From: CAXBGS01 sp963975425 | Lineage (GTDB): Bacteria > Planctomycetota > Planctomycetia > Pirellulales > Pirellulaceae | Assembly: GCA_963975425.1 (NCBI GenBank) | Contig: CAXBGS010000008.1 | Coordinates: 1 to 64,000 of the forward strand | Direction of reading: 5' to 3' | Length of the DNA stretch: 64,000 nucleotides | Part shown: one piece after another, positions 35,735 to 45,300 of the stretch | How positions within the stretch are numbered: the first letter of the stretch is position 1 | Layout of the letters: the number at the start of each line of letters is the position of its first letter | Position numbers and translations under genes: made by a program | Notes under the pieces: generated by a model | Seen by the model: only the letters and a program-made list of their open reading frames with translations | What the model was told of the DNA's origin: nothing | The model's database searches: none

Positions 35735-38245
35735 CTATTTCGTCTGAAATGTCTCGCTCTGAACGAAGTCAACGATCAGAGATTTTAGTCTGTATTGTTT
35801 CTCGACAAAGCTTGTCACCAGTGAGTCAACCGCATCGCGGTCGCCAAAATCAAGTGATCGTCCCAGCCCGTAGGCCATCAAACGCTTAACGATCGCGCGG
35901 GCGAATTTTTCTTTGCAATCGTTCACCAAGTAACGCTGCATCTGGTCCGCGCCGTCGATCGGCGTTCCGTCCGGCAGAACGCTTCGCGCGTCGACGTCGG
36001 TGGCGGGCCGTTCGTTGTGGGCAGGAACCTTTTCTCGCCAGCGCCCGATTGCATCAAAGTTTTCCAGCGGCACGCCCCACGGATCAATGCCTTGGTGACA
36101 GTTCGCACAGGACTCTTTTTCACGATGCACGGCGAGTTGCTGTTTCAGTGTCAGCTTGGCCATGTCAGGACTTTCGACATCGAGTTCGGGGACATCTGGC
36201 GGCGGCGGCGCGGGTGGCGAATCGAGCAACCGATCAAGAATCCAAACACCGCGTTTGATCGGATGCGAGTCTTCGCCGTTCGCATTGGCCAACAGGAACG
36301 CCCCTTGGCCAAGCAGGCCTCCACGACGATCGGTGCCGTGCAATGCGACTTGTTCGAATTGCGACGAGCGAGGCCCCGGCAATCCGTAATGCATCGCCAG
36401 TGGTCGGTTTAACATTGCCCAATCGGAATCCAGCAACTCCAACGCGCTGCGATCTTTGCGAAGGACCTCGGCAAAGTACGCCTGTGTTTCGGCGCGCATG
36501 TGCAATTTCAAAGCGTCGTCAAATTCAGGAAAAAATTCCGGATTCACCGCGACGCGATTTAGCGCATCCAGGTCCAGCCACTGATCGACAAACCGACGAA
36601 CAAATTCACTGCTGCGTTCATCCGCCAGCATGCGTGCGACTTCTTCTTCCAGCACACGAGGGCTGCTCAATGCACCTGTGTCAGCCAGTTTGAATAGATG
36701 CTGATCGGGCGACGAGCTCCACAAGAAATAGGACAGCCGTGATGCGAGTTCAAACTCGGAAACCTGTTGACGGTTCGGCGACGGCTTGCGAGTCTCCACG
36801 ATGTACAAGAAATGCGGTGAAACCAGGACCGACGCTAACGTCTCTCGCGCCGCGGCGATGAAGGATTCAGAACTCGGGCGAATCTGATCAAACAAATTCG
36901 CCGTCTGCTCGACCTCGTCCTTGCTGACCGGACGCCGAAATGCGGCCGTCATAAACGGAGGCAAAATCTCGCGCATGTAGCGAGCCTCGTCATCGGCATG
37001 TTTCGAAGCCGCAAGCAAACGCTGATGACTCGGCGGTGGCCAACTGTCGTAAATGGGCGCCCGGAACTCGGCGGATGTCACCCGGATCTCAAGACGATCA
37101 CCAAACACGATCGGCTCGGGCACATCGCCCCGTTTCTTCGCATCGTCCGCAGCCTGTTGTTCTGGTTTCGGTAGCTTCTTGTTGTTTTGTTTTTTAGCTT
37201 TCGGTTTGGGTTTGGGTTTGGGTTTGGGTTTGGGCGGCAACAAGGCGTACTGGCGATCCGCGTATCGAAGTTCGTTGCCGTCCGCGTCAAGGAAATCGAT
37301 CATCACGATCATGCCCTTGAATCCAGAGTTGCCGAACGACACCGGACCGGGTTGGGGAAAGTTTTCCATGCGTCCGCGAAACGTGTACGTACCGCCATCT
37401 GCTGAAACATCAACCTCGCCGATCTCACCGCGCGGCACGTGAATGATGCCGGGCACATGCCCCATTGTGACACGCATCCTGGGCAGTCCCTGGTCATCAG
37501 GAATCGCCGCCTGAGCGGTCACCTTCAGTTCGAATTCACCGTGCCTGGGAAACTCGCTCAGATCGAGAATGAATTCTGGCTTGACCGGCTCATGGCCAGC
37601 GACTGGTTTCGCCGGTAATCTGCCGATGGCCGTTTTCGTCTGCGCGAACTCATACGTCAGCGGTTGATCGCCGGTCACAATCGCCTCGGCCAATGCGTCC
37701 CTCGCTACGGCCAAATATTGCTCGATCTGCGACGGCGACATTTCCAAGGTGGCGCCATTGTTCAGAAAGCCTTCCTGCGAAGGTGGCTCTGGTGGCAAGT
37801 CACGCGCAAAGTCCAAATCGATTCCCAACAAATCGCGCATCGTGTTGGCGTACTCGTATCGCGTCAACCGCCGCGTGACCACTCGGCCATTGTTGAAACG
37901 TTTCGATTCGGCCGCGCTGCGCAGTGCGGTCAGCATCCAATCGGTTAGCAACCGTCTTTGTTCCGTGGTGAGTTGCTTGGCCTTGGCCGGTGGCATTTCC
38001 CCAAGATTGATTTGGTCCAGCGCATCGTGCCAAGTCTCCGCATCCGGACCGTCGACTAAATCCGGATCGAGCTGGTCGAATCGAATGCCACCCTCTTCGC
38101 TGTCTGGACCATGACACTGATAGCACATCGCCATCAAGACCGGCTGCACGTCGCGTTCAAACGCGGCCACGATTGCATCGTCTGCCCGTCCGGCACGAGC
38201 GAGACAGGCACAGCAAAGTAGGCCTGCAAAGATTAAACGGATCAT
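35735..38245 (-). CDS. secreted planctomycete cytochrome-c protein with DUF1587/1595/1592/1588/1585 (module B)
   Basis: An 836-residue protein from ATG 38245 with a signal peptide (MIRLIFAGLLCCACLARAG). The heme motif CYQCHGPD lies near residue 41. Then come DUF1587 (TRYEYANTMRDLLGIDL), a beta-rich insertion with a Lys/Pro repeat (PKPKPKPKPKPK), DUF1595 (FRRPVSKDEVEQTANL), DUF1592 (ASRLSYFLWSSSPD), DUF1588 with CANCHQGIDP, and DUF1585 (AYGLGRSLDFGDRDAVDSL). An in-frame start at 38338 would only add a Pro-rich string, which is encoded by the G-rich block upstream. The downstream gene is the DUF1552 partner, 156 bp away. Confidence 0.88.
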   Translation of the reverse strand: MIRLIFAGLLCCACLARAGRADDAIVAAFERDVQPVLMAMCYQCHGPDSEEGGIRFDQLDPDLVDGPDAETWHDALDQINLGEMPPAKAKQLTTEQRRLLTDWMLTALRSAAESKRFNNGRVVTRRLTRYEYANTMRDLLGIDLDFARDLPPEPPSQEGFLNNGATLEMSPSQIEQYLAVARDALAEAIVTGDQPLTYEFAQTKTAIGRLPAKPVAGHEPVKPEFILDLSEFPRHGEFELKVTAQAAIPDDQGLPRMRVTMGHVPGIIHVPRGEIGEVDVSADGGTYTFRGRMENFPQPGPVSFGNSGFKGMIVMIDFLDADGNELRYADRQYALLPPKPKPKPKPKPKAKKQNNKKLPKPEQQAADDAKKRGDVPEPIVFGDRLEIRVTSAEFRAPIYDSWPPPSHQRLLAASKHADDEARYMREILPPFMTAAFRRPVSKDEVEQTANLFDQIRPSSESFIAAARETLASVLVSPHFLYIVETRKPSPNRQQVSEFELASRLSYFLWSSSPDQHLFKLADTGALSSPRVLEEEVARMLADERSSEFVRRFVDQWLDLDALNRVAVNPEFFPEFDDALKLHMRAETQAYFAEVLRKDRSALELLDSDWAMLNRPLAMHYGLPGPRSSQFEQVALHGTDRRGGLLGQGAFLLANANGEDSHPIKRGVWILDRLLDSPPAPPPPDVPELDVESPDMAKLTLKQQLAVHREKESCANCHQGIDPWGVPLENFDAIGRWREKVPAHNERPATDVDARSVLPDGTPIDGADQMQRYLVNDCKEKFARAIVKRLMAYGLGRSLDFGDRDAVDSLVTSFVEKQYRLKSLIVDFVQSETFQTK
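37204..37236. repeat. TTTGGG hexamer repeat coding for Lys-Pro repeat
   Basis: The plus strand has consecutive tttggg units (five or so), which encode the Pro-Lys repeat of the cytochrome protein on the minus strand. Four or more GGG runs at regular spacing could form a G-quadruplex in the non-template strand. Confidence 0.8.
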
Positions 38246-38260
38246 GGTGTTGCCAGATTG

Positions 38261-38320
38261 GCGAGGCGGGGCAGGGTGGGGTGACCCAGGGCAGGGTGCC
38301 CCGGGGCGGGGCGGGGTGGG
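38261..38320. repeat. G-rich block upstream of the module B cytochrome gene
   Basis: A 60-bp plus-strand stretch with many GGG or GGGG runs (gcggggcagggtgggg and cggggcggggcggggtggg) ends 16 bp from the start at 38245. It replaces the usual Shine-Dalgarno region and could form quadruplexes in DNA or block the leader. Confidence 0.7.
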
Positions 38321-38527
38321 CTTTTGCGACGGTTCCATTGTATCGAAGAATCGTCACACTTTCCGAGATCGAAAGGCTTTTCTCGTCGCCTTCCGGGTCA
38401 GCGGCAAAAATGCCGTCGGTGCGGGCGACATTGACACCTGTTCGAAATCACACCCGTCAAAACAATCGGGTGTCTTCATACAAGTGTTCTACGGACAATC
38501 ACACTCAATGAACACGCCTAGGCTCGG

Positions 38528-39271
38528 CTAAGCCACGCGACGAAACGGTGCCATCGTGCCTTGCTGCTGGCGCGTCAGATCAAACTGGATCGCCGCATAG
38601 ATGTCGTCGATCATGCGTTTGGATTTCCCCCAGTCGTGCCACTGTCCGTTGATGCGTGTTGACAGCGATACGATAACGGCGGTGCCCGACAGCTCTAATG
38701 CGACGACGACTTGGCCTGGGTTGGTGATGATGCCCAGCGGAATATCGGCAACGATCGAGCATGCATTGTCGCCTTGATGAACGTCTTTGATCGTCAAGGA
38801 TCGACTGGCCAGCGTACACAGCGTGGCCAACAAGACGCGCCCGGGTTCGGCTTGGAACATGCCCTGTGATTGATGGCTGGTGTGAAACCCAAGTTTGTCA
38901 AAAATTGGGACGATCGCGCCGGTCAGCTTGCTGATCGAAACTCCGATGGGCGAAACCGCATCGACAATGGCCAAGAAATCTTCGCCGCTCAAGTTGTTTT
39001 CGGCTGATCGAGCGGCCGCGGCAATGCGGTCACGAGGCTCGTCTTGGCTCGTCAGATTTGCGTAGTCCAGAGTTTGCGTCCAAGGCACTGCCAATTCGAC
39101 AAGCGTCGCCACCAAGGGCTCGTCCGAATCGGAGTCGTTGACGGCCGGTCGCGGCTGAGCGACCGCATCGGCTGGCGTTGTCACAAGATCGGTTGGCGTT
39201 GTGGACTGAGCCTTACCGCACTTTGGGCAAAACTTGACCGCCCCATCGGCGCCACAATGTACACAAAACAT
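38528..39271 (-). CDS. zinc-ribbon hypothetical protein
   Basis: A 247-residue protein with a strong GGGAGAG site before ATG 39271. It begins with a zinc ribbon (MFCVHCGADGAVKFCPKCG, two CxxCG pairs). A flexible region rich in Thr, Pro and Asp follows, then a globular C-terminal domain (about 65-247) of unknown fold. No signal peptide, so it is cytoplasmic. The pattern is a common planctomycete one, an N-terminal zinc ribbon with an unrelated C-terminal domain. Function unknown. Confidence 0.7.
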   Translation of the reverse strand: MFCVHCGADGAVKFCPKCGKAQSTTPTDLVTTPADAVAQPRPAVNDSDSDEPLVATLVELAVPWTQTLDYANLTSQDEPRDRIAAAARSAENNLSGEDFLAIVDAVSPIGVSISKLTGAIVPIFDKLGFHTSHQSQGMFQAEPGRVLLATLCTLASRSLTIKDVHQGDNACSIVADIPLGIITNPGQVVVALELSGTAVIVSLSTRINGQWHDWGKSKRMIDDIYAAIQFDLTRQQQGTMAPFRRVA

Positions 39272-39409
39272 TCTGCTCTCCCTCGATCGGAATCCTTCCT
39301 ATCGGTTATCGGCAGACAGGGACGTCAAAACACACCGATTTTGACTCGCACCGTCCGCATTTCGGCTGACACCATTTGCATTTTGACCGCTAGAACCTGA
39401 AGCGGTGTG

Positions 39410-40906
39410 TTATGCCAGCAAATCGTGGACGACGCTGCCGTGCACGTCGGTCAGCCGAAAATCACGGCCCTGGAATCGGTACGTCAGCCGTTCGTGATCA
39501 AAGCCGAGCAGGTGCATGATGGTCGCTTGCAGATCATGAACGTGGACCGGATTCTCGGCGACACTGAAACCGAGTTCGTCACTGGCACCGTACTCGAAAC
39601 CACCTTTGACACCGCCGCCTGCCATCCACATCGTGAACGCATCGGGATAGTGGTCGCGTCCGAGTACCTTGCCCTTGGCGGTACGGCCTTCGCGAAATGG
39701 CGTCCGTCCAAACTCGCCGCCCCAGACGACCAGCGTATCTTCCAACAATCCGCGGTCTTTCAAGTCTTTGATCAGTGCCGCAATGGGCTTGTCCATCGTG
39801 GCACATTTGGTTGTCAGACCGTCACGGATGCCGGTTTCTTCTCGCGTGCCATGAAAATCCCAGCCCCAATCGAACAATTGAACAAAGCGGACGCCCGATT
39901 CGACTAAACGCCGCGCGAGCAAACAATTGTTCGCCAAACTGGACTCACCGGGCTGGGCACCGTAGTCATCCAGGGTCGATTTTGACTCTTTGGTGATGTC
40001 CATCACTTCGGGAACGGCGGTCTGCATGCGGAACGCCAGTTCGTACTGCGAGATGCGCGTCAGTGTTTCGGGATGCCCCATCTGTCGTGCTTGCATTTCG
40101 TTCAAGTCGCGCATCGCATCCAGACTCATCCGCCGCATGTCACGACTCATCCCAGGCGGGTCCGACGAGTACAGAACGGGATCGCCTTTGGAACGACACT
40201 GCACGCCTTGATAGACCGAAGGCAAGAAACCGCTGCCGAAGGAATTCTTTCCGCCGTTGGGTTGCACGCCGCTGGAGATCAAGACCACGAATCCGGGCAG
40301 GTTCTCGTTTTCGCTGCCCAGCCCATATGTGACCCACGATCCCATCGATGGCCGACCACTGCGAGGTGATCCGGTGTAGACCAATAGTTCCGCCGGTGCA
40401 TGGTTGAATTGGTCACTGTGCAGCGAGTGGACCATACACATTTCATCGGCAATGCCGTGAAAGTGCGGTACGGCATCGGACATCCACATTCCCGACCGAC
40501 CAACTTGTTGCCACTTGCGTGGCGAACCCAATAATTTCGGCGTACCGGTCGTAAAAGCGAATTCGCGGCCGGCCAGGAACTCATCGGGACAATCCTGTTC
40601 ATCACGGCGAATCAGTTCGGGCTTGTAGTCGAACATGTCCAGGTTCGGTGGCGAGCCCGTCATGTGCAGATAAATGACACGTTTCGCCTTCGCTGCGAAA
40701 TGCGGTTTTCGAGTGGCCAGCGGATTTTGGCTCGTGGGTATTGTCGCGGCATGAGGCTCGGCGGCGGCATCATCGCCAAGCAACGCCCCCATCGCCATTG
40801 CCCCGATTCCTGCGGTGGACTGGCGAAAGAAGTGACGACGTGTGGCGTGTCGCAAGTTTTCGATTCGTAATGATTCGGCCTGTTGCGATTCAGTGTGGGG
40901 ACCCAC
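39410..40906 (-). CDS. DUF1501 family Tat-exported protein
   Basis: A 498-residue DUF1501 protein (alkaline-phosphatase-like fold). The GTG start at 40906 has GGAGTGA upstream. The Tat signal is ATRRHFFRQSTAGIGAMAMG. Family motifs are YLHMTGSPPNLDMFDYKP, GSWVTYGLGSENENLPGF, VRFVQLFDWGWDFHG and WGGEFGRTPFREG, ending with VHVHDLQATIMHLLG. DUF1501 proteins are usually encoded next to DUF1549/DUF1553 cytochrome proteins. Here that partner starts at 45825 on the same strand, but a plus-strand gene lies between them. Confidence 0.93.
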   Translation of the reverse strand: MGPHTESQQAESLRIENLRHATRRHFFRQSTAGIGAMAMGALLGDDAAAEPHAATIPTSQNPLATRKPHFAAKAKRVIYLHMTGSPPNLDMFDYKPELIRRDEQDCPDEFLAGREFAFTTGTPKLLGSPRKWQQVGRSGMWMSDAVPHFHGIADEMCMVHSLHSDQFNHAPAELLVYTGSPRSGRPSMGSWVTYGLGSENENLPGFVVLISSGVQPNGGKNSFGSGFLPSVYQGVQCRSKGDPVLYSSDPPGMSRDMRRMSLDAMRDLNEMQARQMGHPETLTRISQYELAFRMQTAVPEVMDITKESKSTLDDYGAQPGESSLANNCLLARRLVESGVRFVQLFDWGWDFHGTREETGIRDGLTTKCATMDKPIAALIKDLKDRGLLEDTLVVWGGEFGRTPFREGRTAKGKVLGRDHYPDAFTMWMAGGGVKGGFEYGASDELGFSVAENPVHVHDLQATIMHLLGFDHERLTYRFQGRDFRLTDVHGSVVHDLLA

Positions 40907-41105
40907 GATTCACTCCGTCTAAGCCGTTAATGGAAATCTTCTTACGCATCGATCGTAGTGTCCTGTGTCGAGAAATGCAAAACCAGCGTGTAGACTGGTC
41001 AAATATGTCGAGGCGGTTCATGCCGCCTATGATTCATCAAGCAAATTCTCTTCTTAAAGGTCGGTGGGACATTTCGTCTCGCCGGCCAAAACCACAGGAC
41101 GACTG

Positions 41106-42377
41106 ATGTTGCAGTCCCGACCATCGGCTTTCACGCAGAACGCCTCGATCGCATCCATCATGACCTTGGTAATATTTACCGGTTTTCTGCCCGTCCATGT
41201 CGCGACCGGACAGGAAACGAAGACGAATGGTAGCGGCGGACTTTCTGTCGAGACCGTGAAAGAGCACTTTGAAAAAACCAATTCGGAAAAAGCAGCTCGA
41301 TGGTTGGTCGCCCACGCTTACCCGAAAGCCATGTGGAATTCGTTGCGTGCGTCTGAGCGAGATGTCCTGGAAAAAGCCATCCTGCGGATCCCCAGTGATT
41401 CGACCGAGGATGCGCAACTAAAAGTTGACTACGCAGGATTCATTTCGAAAAAACGCGGCGAGAAAAAAGCCGTCCCATTCTTAATCGCCGCAGCCGGTTC
41501 ATTCCCCAATCTTGGACTGCATGCCGCAAAGATCGTCAAGGAAAGTGGTGATGTCGAACAAGCCGAGCAATTGGCCCAAGACGCAATGCTCGCGTTCAAG
41601 AAATTGCACGCAGCCAGCCCCGATGACGTCACCCATGCGATGGGACTAGCGACATCGCTATTGTTCTTGAAAAAGAACACCGAAGCGCTCGTCACCCTGA
41701 TCGCTGCATCGCAAAAAACAGAATCCGAAGAAGACAGGGATCGCCTAAACTATGCCATCGGTGACGCCATCGTCTTGTGGATTCTGGACATGAACGAGAT
41801 CGAAGCCGATCCAGAGAACCCGGCGGCCGATCCTCGCAACAATATTTGGAAAATGATGAATTCGGCGGTCGATGCTGCGCCCAACAACGTCCAAGTCCTA
41901 AGCGAATTGCGCAAACAATTAATGCTGATTAAGGATAAAAACGAAGCGGAATTCGATCGAGACAAAGAATTGCTGTTCGGGGGAACGCAACCCGGTTTTT
42001 ATGAACTGGTGCGAGGCGTTGCGGCGCTGATCAACAACCAAGAGCGCATCGCGGGCATCAACCTGAACCGTGCCGTCGAACTGCAACCGAAGTACACGTT
42101 AGTGCTGAAAAACCTGGCTGTCGCTTTCGGCAGCGGTTACCGCGGCGCACTGGACAACAGCGACATGCTTAACCTGGGTCTCAAACTTTCCAATGTCGCA
42201 ATTAAGAAAACACCCGATGCGGCGCCGGAATACTACGAAACTCGTGGACAGATCCTGATCCGTCTCAAGAAATATCGCGAGGCGATTTCCGATCTGGAAA
42301 AGGCCAGTGAAGACCCCGAGCGGGAAGCGGTCATGAAACGTCTCGTGGAAGACTGCAAGCTGTACCTAGACCAGTAA
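41106..42377 (+). CDS. secreted helical, TPR-like protein
   Basis: A 423-residue protein from ATG 41106. Its signal peptide has a long n-region, then IASIMTLVIFTGFLPV and a cut before GQE. The mature part is all-helical with repeated helix pairs like KKAVPFLIAAAGSF and DVEQAEQLAQDAMLAFKK. It ends with a clear TPR-like pair near residues 380-415 (YYETRGQILIRLKKYREAI). It is located on the plus strand between the DUF1501 and DUF1549/1553 genes and ends 4 bp from the latter's stop. Function unknown. An in-frame GTG at 41064 is possible. Confidence 0.72.
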   Translation: MLQSRPSAFTQNASIASIMTLVIFTGFLPVHVATGQETKTNGSGGLSVETVKEHFEKTNSEKAARWLVAHAYPKAMWNSLRASERDVLEKAILRIPSDSTEDAQLKVDYAGFISKKRGEKKAVPFLIAAAGSFPNLGLHAAKIVKESGDVEQAEQLAQDAMLAFKKLHAASPDDVTHAMGLATSLLFLKKNTEALVTLIAASQKTESEEDRDRLNYAIGDAIVLWILDMNEIEADPENPAADPRNNIWKMMNSAVDAAPNNVQVLSELRKQLMLIKDKNEAEFDRDKELLFGGTQPGFYELVRGVAALINNQERIAGINLNRAVELQPKYTLVLKNLAVAFGSGYRGALDNSDMLNLGLKLSNVAIKKTPDAAPEYYETRGQILIRLKKYREAISDLEKASEDPEREAVMKRLVEDCKLYLDQ

Positions 42378-42381
42378 CCCG

Positions 42382-45300
42382 CTAGCGTTTCATCAACAGT
42401 TCGTCCAAGTTTAAGATCGCGTTGCAGGCCACCGTCCAGGCGGCGTGTTCGGGAACATCGGCGTCGATCGGAAGTTCACCCAGAGGTATCGTTGCCATCT
42501 GCATCGCGGACTGCGGATCATCGGCGAACACTTGCCGGGCGTCATCGATCAGCTGACCGATACGCTGTGTTTCCTCGTCGCTGGGCTCTCGAGTTAGCGC
42601 TCGATGAAACGCTTCTCTTATTCGATCGTCGGTCGCATCGGACGACGCAATCACAACACGGGCCATCGCCTGAGCGGCTTCGACGTATACCGGATCGTTG
42701 AGGGTCACCAACGCTTGCAGCGGCGTATTGGTTCGAATCCGCCGCACGGTACAGACCTCGCGATTGGGCGCGTCGAATTGTGCCATCGATGCATAGGGAC
42801 TCGACCGTCGCCATGTGGTGTACAGTCCACGTCGATACTTATCGTCCCCTGAACTTGTCTTCCAGTCCGTTGCAGCACCGAATGCAGCTTTCAAACCAAG
42901 TTCCGGCTGAGGCGGATTCACGGGCGGCCCGTACATTTTTTTGCTCAACAGTCCGCTGATAAACAAAGCCTGGTCACGCACCATCTCGGCGGACACGCGG
43001 AACCGGGGGCCACGCGCCAACATCCGGTTTCTCGGGTCCGCTGCGACCGATGCCGCTGACGTCACGCTGCTCTGTTGATAGGTCGCCGAAGTCACGATTA
43101 GTTTCAACAGATGCTTGACATCCCAATCACTTTCTCGCAGTTCGACAGCCAGCCAGTCCAACAACTCGGGATGAGACGGCAATTCGCCTTGCGAGCCGAA
43201 TTCTTCGCTCGTTTCAACGATCCCGGTTCCGAAAATTTGTTCCCAATGCCGATTTGCAATGACTCGCGGGGTCAACGGGTTTTGTGGATCGACCAGCCAG
43301 CGTGCGAGCGATAGCCGATCCACGTTGCCGTCATCAGCCAGCGGGTGAAAGATGGCCGGAGTCCCTTCGCTGACGGCTTGTCCGTGGCTTTGATAATTGC
43401 CGCGAATTTGCACATGAGTCGGGCGTCGATTTTCGTTCTCGACCTGCCGCATGACCGGAACCGTCGTCATGGGCTTGATCGCCGCAAGTTTTGCGGTCGC
43501 GGCTTCAAGCCGCGACCGAACCGGTGCAAGCAGCGGCGCAATTTGTCGATAATAGCGTCCAACTTTGGCCGCTTGTGCATTTGTCCAAGTCTTCCGATCC
43601 GATTGAATAATGCCGCGCACTTCGTCGGTCATACGGACCCAGTCGGTGGCGGCCGGATCCGACGTGACCGAAATCCGAAATTCATCCAGTAACAAATTGC
43701 GAAACTGAGAAGCATGGTTGAGCTGGATTGTCAGCTCGCCCTCGCCAAGCTTCATGGGCCGGTCGAGTGTCAGTTTCAGCTCGTGAGCTTGACCGAGCGC
43801 CCCGCCGATCGCCCACCCCTTTGCGGCATCAACTTTCGTTTGCAGAACATCGGACGCGGAAAACGATTTCTGTGAGAAATCAGCGACAGCTTCCGAAAAT
43901 TCAATGCGAGTGGTCCCGGCGAGATCAAAAAGCTGACTTGTTGTCGGTGGCGGATTGTCGTCGCGACTGAACACTTCGCGACGATCCGAATCGAGCAGCG
44001 ACAAACGAAATTGATTTAATCGCCGACGGATGCTGGGGCCACCGTCGGTACGATTCCATACGACAATCTTGTCGATGGGTTTCGCTTCGCCAAGATCAAT
44101 TTCCAGCCATGGATTCGCCTCTGCCTTGGTGTGGGCTACCGAATCGGCGGCAAAGTCCCCGTCGGTGTTACCGTCGATGGCATGGTCGGCGTCGCCGCCA
44201 GGAAAGGTTGAACTTTGGCTCGCGATCGCCTCGCCAGCGATATTGTTTCCGTCGCTAAAGACTTGAACCTCGGCAATTTGCAGGATGCGTCCGGTGCCGG
44301 GCAGTTCGATCCGAACAAATCTCGCGTTCTTGGTCTCGGGCTGCGCAGGCTGAAACGTTGCCTGCAGTTGTGACAGAACAAAATTCTTTTTCTGTTGATC
44401 CGAAACCTCCAGACGCAGCGCGGTCAGTGAGTCCAGTTTTACAGGAAAGGTCAAAGTGTACGTATCACGGACCACCTTGTGTCCCGTAACGGTGACCCAA
44501 CCATCGTCCCGGATCACGAATTCGCGACTCTTTGATGACGTGGTTGTCGGCGTCAAAACATCCCAGACGGGTTCTTCGCGCAGCGCAGAGAGCCATTGAT
44601 CTTGAGCCGCATCGATGGCTGGTGTGGACCGGTCCAGTTCGTCTTTCAATGCGTCAATCTGGTTGCGCAAGCGGGCGCGGTCCGATTCTTGTTCGTCAGA
44701 ATACAGCGTCAAGAACGGGCGTTCGTCTCTCAGGTCCGCGTCTTCGCTCTGATTAAAGAACGCAAAAAACTTGAAGTACTCTTCGTGCGTGATCGGATCG
44801 TACTTGTGCGTGTGGCACTGCGCACACGCCATCGTCGTTCCCATCCAAACGGCCATCGTTGTGTTGACCCGGTCGACAACCGCAACGTTTCGAAACTCTT
44901 CGTTATTGGTTCCACCTTCGTTGTTTGTCATCGTGTTGCGATGGAACGCGGTCGCAATCAATTGATCATCGGTCGGATCGTCCAACAAGTCACCGGCGAT
45001 CTGTTCGATAGTGAATTGGTCGAACGGCTTGTTCTCGTTGAGTGACCGAATGACGTAGTCGCGGTACGCCCAAATCGTTCTCGGCGGATCATCAGCGTAT
45101 CCTGCCGAATCGGCGTATCTCGCCAAGTCCAACCACACGCGGGCCCATCGTTCGCCGAACGTGGGTTGCCCCAACAACGCATCAACATACTTTTCATAAG
45201 CGTTCTCGCTGTCGTCGGACACAAATGCTTGTGCCTGGTCCCAAGTCGGTGGCAAGCCGGTCAGGTCTAGCGACACGCGCCGCGCCAGCGTTAGCCGATC

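Noticed and set aside
37204..37236. telomere-like TTTGGG repeat as a structural DNA end
   Set aside because: It is inside a coding region and simply codes for alternating Pro and Lys.
42720..42750. ggttcgaatcc word resembling a tRNA T-arm
   Set aside because: It lies in the DUF1553 coding sequence and has no matching acceptor, D or anticodon stems. No tRNA was found in the window.
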